Of a stretch of DNA of 37,597 nucleotides, positions 24,358 to 31,587 are shown in pieces. Both the position numbers and the translations under genes were made by a program. Position 1 is the first letter of the stretch. Each line of letters starts with the position of its first letter. Source of the DNA: Conexibacter sp. (GTDB taxonomy: Bacteria > Actinomycetota > Thermoleophilia > Solirubrobacterales > Solirubrobacteraceae); NCBI GenBank assembly GCA_025964325.1, contig JAOPZA010000012.1, forward strand, positions 1-37,597, written 5' to 3'. Below the pieces are notes generated by a model, which was given only the letters and a program-made list of their open reading frames with translations, ran no database searches and was not told where the DNA came from.

Positions 24358-25230
24358 ATGCAGCCGCTGCAATGGGAACGCCGCCCCGACGGTCTCCGCG
24401 CCCCCGCCCTCGTGTGTGCCTTCAAGGGCTGGAACGACGCCGGCGACGCCGCCACGACCGCGCTCCAGTTCGTCGGGACGCAGCTCGGCGCCTCGCGCTT
24501 CGCCTCGATCGACCCCGAGGAGTTCTACGACTTCCAGGCGACGCGGCCGCACGTCAAGATGACCGAGGGCCAGACGCGCGAGATCAGCTGGCCGGCGGTC
24601 GAGATCTTCGAGGCGCGGGTGCCGCGGGCGCCGCGCGACCTCGTGCTCGTCTCCGGCAGCGAGCCGTCGATGCGCTGGCGCACCTTCTCGCAGCTCGTGA
24701 TCGACCTCGCCGAGGCGCTCGGCGCGCAGCTCGTCGTCTCGCTCGGCGCGCTGTTGGCCGACGTCGCCCACTCGCGGCCGATCTCGATCACCGGTCTCGC
24801 CTCGGATCCCGCGCTGGTCGAGCGGCTCGGGCTGCAGCCGACGTCCTACGAGGGCCCGACCGGGATCGTCGGCGTGCTGCAGGCCGCCTGCGGCCAAGCC
24901 GGGATACCGGCGGCGAGCCTGTGGGCGGCGGTGCCGCACTACATCGCCTCGGCGCCGAACCCGAAGGCCGCGCTCGCGCTCGTCCGCAAGCTCGAGGGCC
25001 TCGTCGGGATCGCCGTCGACGCCTCCGACCTCGAGCGCGCCGCGAGCGACTACGAGCGCCAGGTCAACCTCGCGGTCCAGAGCGACCCCGACGTGCAGGC
25101 GTTCGTCGAGCGGCTCGAGAAGGCCGCCGACGACGAGGAGCCGATCGACCCGCGCGAGCTGCCCTCCGGGGACCGCATCGCGAGCGAGTTCATGCGGTTC
25201 CTGAGACAGCGCGGCGACGACCCCGCCTGA
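24358..25230 (+). CDS. PAC2 family protein (proteasome assembly chaperone-like)
   Basis: 290 aa. It shows the PAC2 pattern: APALVCAFKGWNDAGDAATTALQFVGTQL at the N-terminus, FYDFQATRPHVKMTEGQTREISWP, DLVLVSGSEPSMRWRTFSQLVIDLAEALG, and ARPISITG-type and TGIVGVLQAACGQAGIPAASLWAAVPHYI segments. The C-terminal 60 residues are helical and acidic. In actinobacteria these proteins resemble the archaeal/eukaryal 20S proteasome assembly chaperones, but their role is unsettled. ATG 24358 is taken; GTG 24355 is possible. Confidence 0.88.
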   Translation: MQPLQWERRPDGLRAPALVCAFKGWNDAGDAATTALQFVGTQLGASRFASIDPEEFYDFQATRPHVKMTEGQTREISWPAVEIFEARVPRAPRDLVLVSGSEPSMRWRTFSQLVIDLAEALGAQLVVSLGALLADVAHSRPISITGLASDPALVERLGLQPTSYEGPTGIVGVLQAACGQAGIPAASLWAAVPHYIASAPNPKAALALVRKLEGLVGIAVDASDLERAASDYERQVNLAVQSDPDVQAFVERLEKAADDEEPIDPRELPSGDRIASEFMRFLRQRGDDPA

Positions 25231-25349
25231 GGAGCGCCTCGACGCGCCCGGCGTCGTCGTCGTCCCTACGTCCCGACGATCGCGGTTCCGACGCGGACCG
25301 CGCGGACGATCCTCGCGCAACGAGCGAGCCAGCTGGTCCGGGGCCGAGC

Positions 25350-28300
25350 CTACCGCTCTGCCGCTGGGCAGACGAGCCGGTAGTCGCAGATCGCGCACGC
25401 TGCGTAGGAGGGCGTCGGCTCGAAGCCCTGCGAGAGGATCCCCTCGGCGACCTCGGTCGCGATCTCCTCGATCCAGCCGCGGTCGGCCGGGTCGCGCGCG
25501 ACCGGGACCTTCGCGTCGTCGAGCACGTAGTAGTACGCGCCGCGCGCCGCGTCGAGCTGCCACGCCTCGTGCGCGGCGACGGCGTACAGCGAGAGCTGCA
25601 CGTCCTGCTCGAGCTGACTGGCCGTCTTCGGCGGCCCGGTCTTGTAGTCGATCAGCTCGTAGCCGCCCTCCGGCAGACGGTCGACGCGGTCGACGCGGCC
25701 TCGCAGCAGGTGCGGTCCGAGCTTGAACGAGAACGAGCGCTCGAACCACATCGGCTCGGCGTCCTCGTCCTGGAAGCGCTCGTGATAGCGCGTCAGCGCG
25801 GCCGTCGCCTTGTCGCGCAGCTGGCGCTCCTGCTCGGAGCCGCCGAAGCCGCCGCGGCGCCAGGCCGCGTCGGCCAGCCCCAAGATCGCGTCGAGCGTGG
25901 TCGCGCCGCCGTCGGCGTGGAAGCGCTCGAGCACCTGGTGGACGAAGATCCCGAAGCGCTGGTTGAGCGTCGGCTCCTGCGGGATCCGGAAGACGCGCGC
26001 GAACTTGTACTTCAGCGGGCAGGTGCGGTACGTGTCGATGTCCGACGCCGACAGCATCAGCCCGTCGCCGCGGCGCGGCAGGAACTGCTCCAGCGTCGGC
26101 TCCTCGCGCGCGGCGATCGCCTGCGCGCGGCGGCGGTCGTCGCCGTCGGCGTCGAGCAGGTACTCGTCGAGCGTCGAGCTGAGCAGGATCTCGCGCTGCT
26201 CGGAGGTGACGGCCGATCCGATCCGCGCGTTCACCTCCGCCAGCGCGTCGCCGACGCTCTGGTCGGGCGAGCGCTCGATCAGCGCCGCCAGCTTGACGAC
26301 CTCGAGGTACCGCGCGACCGCGTGCGAGACGTCGAGGTCGGTGTCGAAGCGCAGCTCGCCGATCCGCGCGCCGGTCCGCTTGATCGTCTCGAGCAGCTCG
26401 TCGCGCAGGATCCGGTAGGTCGAGTGGAGCGTCTCGGCCGGCCCGAACAGCTCCTCCGCGCGCTCCTCCCAATCCGCCCCCAGCGCGGACCGCGCCTCCT
26501 CCGCGAACGGCGACGGCGGCTGCGCGGCGCCGCGGTCGCTCGCCTGCGGGTGGACGAGCACGAGCCGCTGCCGCGCGCGCGTCATCGCGACGTGCAGCAG
26601 CCGCCGCATCTCGGCGACGTGTGCGGCGAGATCGCCCTCCGGCAGCGTCTCCTTCAGCAGCTCCGGCGGGATCGGCTCGAGGGTGCGGGCGTGCGCGCCC
26701 GGCATCGAGGCCGCGTGCAGCCCGAGCACGTAGACGTGATCGAACTCGAGCCCCTTGGCGGCGTGCATCGCCAGCACCTGGACGCCGTGCGCGGCGAGTG
26801 GCGTCGGCTCCTCCTCCTCGCGCAGCCCGGCCTCCGCGGCGGCCGCGATCGAGCGCGCGAACTCGCGCGGCGTCGCCTGCGGCTGGCGCTGCACGAACGA
26901 CGTCGCCAGCTCGCCGAAGCGCGCGAGCCCGCGGAGGCGCTCGACGACGTCCGCCTGCGCCGTGAAGAGCTGCTGACGGCGCAGCCCGAGCCGCTCGATC
27001 AGACGGTGCACGTAGAGGTCGGGGCGCATCGTGTCGAGCGCGGTGACGGCCGAGCGGTAGAGCGTCAGGAAGGTGCGGATGCGGTCGCGTGCCTCGGGCG
27101 GGATCTGCGGCGACTCGAGCGCGGCCGCCAGCGCGCCGACCATGTCGAGCTTGCGGCGGCGGGCGATCTGCGTGCAGCGCGCGAGGTCGACCGAGCGCAG
27201 CTCGATCGGCGGCCGCGCGAGCGCGCGCACGACCGCGGGGGCGTCGCCCGGGTCGATCAGCAGCCGCAGCCATGCGAGCAGGTCGCGCACCTCCGCGCGC
27301 TGGAAGAAGGCGGCCTCGCCGACGATCCGGTGCCCGACCGCGCGCTCCTCGAGCGCGACGGCGACGGCCTGGCCCTCGCGCGCGATCGAGCGCACGAGCA
27401 CCGCGATCTGCTCGGGGGCGACGCCCTCGCGCCCGATCAGCCGCTCGACGTCGGCGGCGACCGCCTGCGCCTGCGCGCGCTCGTTGGCGGCACGCCAGAA
27501 GGCGACCTCGCCGGGGCCGCCGGCGCGGCCCTCGAGCGGCTTCTCGAGCCGCTCCTCGAGCGGCTCGACGACCGCCCGTGCCGCGCCCAGCACGCGGGGC
27601 GGGCAGCGGAAGCTGTGCTCGAGCCGGACGACCGTCGCATCCGGCAGCTCGGCTTGGAAGTCGCGCAGGTTCTTCGTCGCGGCGGCGCGGAAGCGCGCGA
27701 TCGCCTGGTCGTCGTCACCGGCGGCCGTCAGGTTGCCGTGCTCGGATGCGAGCAGCCGCAGCAGCAGCCCGTGCGCGAAGTTCGGCTCCTGCAGCTCGTC
27801 GACGAGCAGGTGGCGGTAGCGCGCCGCGACGCGGGCCCGCACGTGGGGGTGCTCGCGCAGCAGCCGCAGCGCGCCGATCACGAGGTCGCCGCTGTCGAGC
27901 GCGCCCTGCTCGCCCAGCATCCGGTCGTGTGCGCGATAGACCTCGGCGAACTCGCACTCGCGCGTCGCCCGCGCGCGGGCCGCGTCGTCGCCCTCCTCGC
28001 TCTCGTCGCGCAGCGAGGCCGCCCACGCGGCGTAGTCCTCGGGGCCGATCAGCTCGTCCTTGAGGCGGTCGATCCGTTGGACGAAGCTCGCCACCAGCGC
28101 GCCCGGACGGCCGCGGAAGTCGTGGTGGCGGATCGTCAGCTCGTCGATTCGCTCGAGCAGCATCGCGAGCCGGTCGGCGCGCCCGACGGCGACCGCGAAC
28201 GGGTCGATCCCGCCCTCGAGCGCCTGCTCGCGCAGCAGCCGCGCGCAGAAGGCGTGCACGGTCGTGACGGCGAGCTCCTCGTACGGCGCGGCGATCGCGT

Positions 28301-28574
28301 CCTCGACCTGTCGCCGCAGCGCGTCGGCCGCGCGCTCGGAGAGCGCGAGCGCGAGCAGCGCCTCCGGCGCCTCGCCCTGCCCGGCGAGCCAGGCGAAGCG
28401 GGCGACGAGCGTGCGGGTCTTGCCGCTGCCGGCGCCGCCCAGCACCAGCAGCGGACCGCCGGCATGGGTGACGGCCCGCTGCTGGGCGGGGGAGAGCCCG
28501 TCCTGCGAATTGGGAGTTCCACGACGGCGGTGCGATGCTGCGCTGCGCTGGGGGGAACTCCCGGAAGAGGGCAC
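25350..28574 (-). CDS. UvrD/PcrA-like superfamily 1 helicase fused to a Fe-S RecB-type nuclease
   Basis: 1074 aa. Helicase motifs: GGAGSGKT (46-53), Walker B LLVDELQE, AAGDDDQAIARFRAA, EHSFRCPPRV, VLAMHAAKGLEFDHVYVLG and EMRRLLHVAMTRARQR. The nuclease follows from about residue 840: LSASDIDTYRTCPLKYKFAR, GIFVHQVLERFH, YELIDYKTGPP, then CAICDYRLVC at the C-terminus. The lone upstream Cys plus this Cys triad match the 4Fe-4S staple of AddB/AdnB nucleases. Such enzymes resect DNA ends for recombination. The Walker B motif has DELQE where UvrD has DEFQD. The GTG start is at 28574, and a TATCCT box 6 nt upstream supports it. No second AdnA-like or AddA-like partner is in the window. Confidence 0.92.
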   Translation of the reverse strand: MPSSGSSPQRSAASHRRRGTPNSQDGLSPAQQRAVTHAGGPLLVLGGAGSGKTRTLVARFAWLAGQGEAPEALLALALSERAADALRRQVEDAIAAPYEELAVTTVHAFCARLLREQALEGGIDPFAVAVGRADRLAMLLERIDELTIRHHDFRGRPGALVASFVQRIDRLKDELIGPEDYAAWAASLRDESEEGDDAARARATRECEFAEVYRAHDRMLGEQGALDSGDLVIGALRLLREHPHVRARVAARYRHLLVDELQEPNFAHGLLLRLLASEHGNLTAAGDDDQAIARFRAAATKNLRDFQAELPDATVVRLEHSFRCPPRVLGAARAVVEPLEERLEKPLEGRAGGPGEVAFWRAANERAQAQAVAADVERLIGREGVAPEQIAVLVRSIAREGQAVAVALEERAVGHRIVGEAAFFQRAEVRDLLAWLRLLIDPGDAPAVVRALARPPIELRSVDLARCTQIARRRKLDMVGALAAALESPQIPPEARDRIRTFLTLYRSAVTALDTMRPDLYVHRLIERLGLRRQQLFTAQADVVERLRGLARFGELATSFVQRQPQATPREFARSIAAAAEAGLREEEEPTPLAAHGVQVLAMHAAKGLEFDHVYVLGLHAASMPGAHARTLEPIPPELLKETLPEGDLAAHVAEMRRLLHVAMTRARQRLVLVHPQASDRGAAQPPSPFAEEARSALGADWEERAEELFGPAETLHSTYRILRDELLETIKRTGARIGELRFDTDLDVSHAVARYLEVVKLAALIERSPDQSVGDALAEVNARIGSAVTSEQREILLSSTLDEYLLDADGDDRRRAQAIAAREEPTLEQFLPRRGDGLMLSASDIDTYRTCPLKYKFARVFRIPQEPTLNQRFGIFVHQVLERFHADGGATTLDAILGLADAAWRRGGFGGSEQERQLRDKATAALTRYHERFQDEDAEPMWFERSFSFKLGPHLLRGRVDRVDRLPEGGYELIDYKTGPPKTASQLEQDVQLSLYAVAAHEAWQLDAARGAYYYVLDDAKVPVARDPADRGWIEEIATEVAEGILSQGFEPTPSYAACAICDYRLVCPAAER
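28512..28562. promoter_or_regulatory. Inverted repeat GGGAGTTCC...GGAACTCCC at the divergent helicase/IMPase starts
   Basis: Perfect 9-bp arms (28512-28520 and 28554-28562) are separated by 33 bp. They lie inside the first codons of the helicase and just upstream of the phosphatase gene. It could be a paired operator or an mRNA hairpin near the helicase start. Confidence 0.35.
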
Positions 28575-28580
28575 CCTGGG

Positions 28581-28586
28581 AGGATA
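28581..28586 (-). promoter_or_regulatory. -10 box abutting the helicase start
   Basis: On the minus strand TATCCT ends 6 nt before GTG 28574. This implies a leaderless mRNA. On the other strand the same bases are part of the GGGAGGA ribosome binding site of the divergent gene. Confidence 0.35.
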
Positions 28587-28594
28587 TGCCGCGG

Positions 28595-29443
28595 ATGACC
28601 CTCTCCGAAAGCGCGCTCGGCGCAGATTGGATCGGCGCCTGCCGCGACGCGGTCGCCGGCCTGCACACCGTGCTTGCCGAGGCGCCCGCCAGCCGTGAGC
28701 GCGTCGTCGAGACGGGGACCCGCGGCGAGGGCGGCGACCACACGCTCGTGATCGACCGCGACGCCGAGCGCGCCGTCTTCGCGCAGCTCGACGCGCTGCA
28801 CAGCGCCGGCCACCGCTTCACCGCCGTCTCCGAGGAGCGCGGCGAGGTCGACTACGGCGGCGGAGCGGTCCGCGTCGTCATCGACCCGATCGACGGCAGC
28901 CTCAACGCCAAGCGGCTGATGGGCCACTACGCGCTCTCGATCGCGGTCGCCGACGGGCCGACGATGGCGGACGTCGCCTTCGGCTTCGTGCACGACTTCG
29001 GCAGCGGCGAGGAGTGGAGCGCCACGCGCGGCGGCGGCGCGTGGCTGGACGGCGTGCGGCTCGACCCGGCGCTGCCCGAGCGTCGCGGCCGCGACGGCAA
29101 GCTCGAGCTGCTCGGGGTCGAGCAGGCCGACCCGCAGTGGATCGCCGCCTCACTCGACGGGCTGACGACGTCGGCCCGCAGGCTGCGCGTCGTCGGGGCG
29201 ATCGCGGTCTCGCTCTGCCAGGTCGCGGCCGCGCGGCTCGACGGGATGGTCACGCTGCGCAGATGCCGCGCCGTCGACGCGGCCGCCGGGCAGCTGATCG
29301 TGCGCGAGGCCGGCGGGTTCGTCGCCTTCCCGGGCGTGGGCGATCCGCTCGCCGCGCCGCTCGACGTGGCGCCGCACGCGCCTGTCGTCGCCGCCCGCAC
29401 CGCGGCGACGCTCGCGCAGTTGGCCGGCATTCCCCGCGCCTGA
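28595..29443 (+). CDS. Inositol monophosphatase family protein
   Basis: 282 aa from ATG 28595; GGGAGGA at 28578-28584 is 10 nt upstream, too close for the alternative ATG 28586. Lithium-sensitive phosphatase fold: GDHTLVIDRDAERAVFAQL, VSEERGE (motif E-E), VVIDPIDGSLNA (DPIDGS metal motif), YALSIAV, and RAVDAAAGQLIVREAGGFV in place of the usual WDxAAG motif. The members hydrolyse inositol monophosphate, fructose-1,6-bisphosphate or PAP; the substrate cannot be assigned here. Sitting divergent to a DNA-end nuclease suggests no clear shared pathway. Confidence 0.88.
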   Translation: MTLSESALGADWIGACRDAVAGLHTVLAEAPASRERVVETGTRGEGGDHTLVIDRDAERAVFAQLDALHSAGHRFTAVSEERGEVDYGGGAVRVVIDPIDGSLNAKRLMGHYALSIAVADGPTMADVAFGFVHDFGSGEEWSATRGGGAWLDGVRLDPALPERRGRDGKLELLGVEQADPQWIAASLDGLTTSARRLRVVGAIAVSLCQVAAARLDGMVTLRRCRAVDAAAGQLIVREAGGFVAFPGVGDPLAAPLDVAPHAPVVAARTAATLAQLAGIPRA

Positions 29444-29499
29444 GCGGCTCCCGGCGGGCGGTTCGCCGCCCACCCTCCGAGCCGGAGTGCCCACGCTGC

Positions 29500-29505
29500 C
29501 ATAGT
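29500..29505 (+). promoter_or_regulatory. -10-like box abutting the DUF2342 gene
   Basis: CATAGT ends 6 nt before ATG 29512, with no room for a ribosome binding site. Confidence 0.4.
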
Positions 29506-29511
29506 GAACGG

Positions 29512-30564
29512 ATGATCGATTGGCCGCTCGCCCAGCGGCTCGCCGGCTTCGTCGCCGGGGAACCCGACGTGCGCCCCCTGCGCACCGACCTCGTCGCGCT
29601 CGCCCAGGACAGCGAGCAGCGCGTCGTCGCCTACACCGGCCTGACGCCCGCGTCCGCGCTGCCGCCGGCCGAGGGGATCGCACGGCCGGAGTGGATCCGC
29701 GCCAACGTCAGCGCGATGAGCGCGCTGCTCGATCCGGTGCTCGAGCGCGCCGGCGACGGCCTCGGCCCGGCTAAGCCGGCGATGCGACTCGCCGCCGGCG
29801 TCGTGATGACGGCCGAGGTCGGCGTCCTGCTCGGCTTCCTCTCCCAGCGCGTGCTGGGCCAGTACGAGCTGGTCCTGCTCGACACGACGCCCGCCGACCG
29901 GCCGCCGCGGCTGCTGTTCGTGCTGCCGAACCTGGCCGGCGCGGTCCGCGCGTTCGGCGCCGACGAGCGCGAGTTCCTCCACTGGGTCGCGCTCCACGAG
30001 GTCACGCACGCGGTCCAGTTCGCCGGCGTGCCGTGGCTGCAGGGCCATCTCGCGGGAATGGCGAACGAGCTGCTCGCCGGCGCCGAGCTGCGGATCGACG
30101 CGTCGCGCGCGCTGCGGCTGCCGCGGACCGACGACCTCAAGCGGCTGGTGAACGCCGTCCGCTCCGGCGACATCGTCTCGCTCGTCGCGAACGAGCGCGA
30201 GCGCGCGACGCTCGACCGCATGCAGGCGACGATGGCCGTCCTCGAGGGTTACGCCGAGCACGTGATGGACGCCGTCGGCGCGCCGCTGCTGCCGTCGCTG
30301 CCGAAGCTGCGGGGGGCGCTCGACCGCCGTCGCCGCTCGCAGTCGGCGCCGGCGCGGCTGCTGAGCCGCCTGCTCGGCCTCGAGCTGAAGATCCGGCAGT
30401 ACGAGCAGGGCAAGCGCTTCTGCGACGCGGTCGTCGCGGAGGGTGGCATCGTGGCGCTCAACCGCGTCTGGCGCGACCCCGCCTCGCTGCCCACGATCGC
30501 CGAGCTTGCGGATCCGAGCGGGTGGCTGAGGCGAACGGACGTTCCGGCGCTTCCGAGCACCTGA
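29512..30564 (+). CDS. DUF2342 zincin-like protein (zinc-dependent metalloprotease / F420-biosynthesis-associated family)
   Basis: 350 aa. HEVTH at residues 162-166 gives the HExxH zinc motif, in FLHWVALHEVTHAVQFAGVPWLQGHLAG. A downstream Glu in MAVLEGYAEHVMD (about residue 246) may be the third ligand. MTAEVGVLLGFLSQRVLGQYEL and the C-terminal KIRQYEQGKRFCDAVV are typical of this actinobacterial family, which is often annotated as F420-biosynthesis-associated because of neighbourhood in mycobacteria. No F420 gene is nearby here. No signal peptide is seen, so it is cytosolic. Proteolytic activity is predicted from the motif only. Confidence 0.88.
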   Translation: MIDWPLAQRLAGFVAGEPDVRPLRTDLVALAQDSEQRVVAYTGLTPASALPPAEGIARPEWIRANVSAMSALLDPVLERAGDGLGPAKPAMRLAAGVVMTAEVGVLLGFLSQRVLGQYELVLLDTTPADRPPRLLFVLPNLAGAVRAFGADEREFLHWVALHEVTHAVQFAGVPWLQGHLAGMANELLAGAELRIDASRALRLPRTDDLKRLVNAVRSGDIVSLVANERERATLDRMQATMAVLEGYAEHVMDAVGAPLLPSLPKLRGALDRRRRSQSAPARLLSRLLGLELKIRQYEQGKRFCDAVVAEGGIVALNRVWRDPASLPTIAELADPSGWLRRTDVPALPST

Positions 30565-30592
30565 AGCCCGCTGTTCACGCGATCTTCACGTC

Positions 30593-30610
30593 ACACCGGG
30601 TGCGCGGTGT
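30593..30610. promoter_or_regulatory. Inverted repeat ACACCG-N6-CGGTGT upstream of the hendecad-repeat protein
   Basis: Perfect 6-bp arms at 30593-30598 and 30605-30610; one more matching pair is found outside the arms. It lies 100 bp before the gene at 30712 in an AT-richer intergenic that also holds a TTATCG-like -10 near 30678. It is a possible operator. Confidence 0.35.
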
Positions 30611-30711
30611 AACGATCAGCTCGACCGTGGTGTACAAACACACGTTCGTCCAGTCCTGTTCGACGAGCGTAAAACTGTTATCGTCACCGCCACAAGGAGT
30701 CACGCACCCAC

Positions 30712-31377
30712 ATGGCCGCGAACGACACCACCAGAACCACGACGAGTCCCGCTTCCGGCGCCACGCCGAGCGCGACCGCGAGCAGCCCGAGAGCGACGAG
30801 AGCGCCGAGAGCCGCCGCCAGACGCAGACCGGCACCCCGCAGAACGGCCGCCAGCCGCAGCACGAGCGCGCGCGGCGCCTCGCGCGCCACGGCGCGCACG
30901 GTCCGCAGCTCGGGCCCCCGCACCGTCGCGACCGCGCCCCCGACGCCGATCGCCCAGGCCCAGCAGCTCGCCGGCCGCGTCGTGCTGATCCCGGTCGGCG
31001 CGGCGCTCGAGGCGCGTGACCGCGTCGTCGACGCGCTCGACACGGTCGTCTCGACGACCAGCTCGCGGGGGGCGCTGGACCAACAGCTGAAGCGCTTCGA
31101 GCGCCGCGGCGGCCGTGCGCGCGCGCAGCTCGAGCGCGAGGTCCGCAAGACCCGCACGCGCCTCGAGCGCGAGGTCCGGCACGGCCGCACGCTCGTCGAG
31201 CGCGAGGCCGCCAACGCCCGCCGCGGCGTCGACCGCCAGCGCGCCGAGGCGCGCAGGACGCTCGGCACGAACGTCGGCTCGCTCCCGGGCCGGGTCGAGA
31301 ACGTGGTTCAGAACGGTGTCAGCGCGGGCATCACGCTCGTCAACGGGGTTCAGGACCGCATCGCGAAGGTCGTCTGA
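30712..31377 (+). CDS. Basic protein with Ala/Arg/Thr-rich N-terminus and hendecad-repeat coiled coil
   Basis: 221 aa, no recognised family. AAGGAG at 30693-30698 precedes ATG by 13 nt. Residues 1-80 are disordered and rich in Ala, Arg, Thr, Ser and Pro, with clusters such as AARRRPAPRR, like histone-type or nucleic-acid-binding tails. Residues 81-112 form an amphipathic helix (AQQLAGRVVLIPVGAALEARDRVVD). Residues 140-183 are four in-phase 11-residue repeats (LEREVRKTRTR, LEREVRHGRTL, VEREAANARRG, VDRQRAEARRT). These suggest a right-handed hendecad coiled coil. The last part (PGRVENVVQNGVSAGITLVNGVQDRI) is amphipathic. The helix layout recalls phasins or heparin-binding haemagglutinin; polyanion or granule binding is only a guess. 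Confidence 0.75.
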   Translation: MAANDTTRTTTSPASGATPSATASSPRATRAPRAAARRRPAPRRTAASRSTSARGASRATARTVRSSGPRTVATAPPTPIAQAQQLAGRVVLIPVGAALEARDRVVDALDTVVSTTSSRGALDQQLKRFERRGGRARAQLEREVRKTRTRLEREVRHGRTLVEREAANARRGVDRQRAEARRTLGTNVGSLPGRVENVVQNGVSAGITLVNGVQDRIAKVV

Positions 31378-31480
31378 CGCCCTGAAGCTTCCCCCGGCCG
31401 GCGCACGTGGAGGGCGCCGGGTCCGGGACGGGTTCGCCGGCCCATATCTCGCCGGCGGATGTTGCATCTCTCCTCCCTCA

Positions 31481-31515
31481 ACCGCCGGGACGTCCAGGAT
31501 GGGCGTCCCGGCGGT
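31481..31515. terminator. Strong 12-bp hairpin between the hendecad protein and mrp
   Basis: ACCGCCGGGACG (31481-31492) pairs perfectly with CGTCCCGGCGGT (31504-31515) across an 11-nt loop, about 105 nt after the upstream stop. No U-run follows. Confidence 0.5.
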
Positions 31516-31575
31516 CGTGGAGGCCCGGTTGATCGGCACCCGCCCCGCGTTCGCCGACTGACACGACGAGCCTGC

Positions 31576-31581
31576 GACAAT
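31576..31581 (+). promoter_or_regulatory. -10 box abutting the mrp start
   Basis: GACAAT ends 6 nt before ATG 31588. This is the same tight spacing as at ileS, otsB and others. Confidence 0.35.
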
Positions 31582-31587
31582 GGGGCC

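Noticed and set aside
24372-28598. 1408-codon plus-strand open frame over the helicase
   Set aside because: Shadow of the PAC2 and helicase genes; no domain, low complexity.
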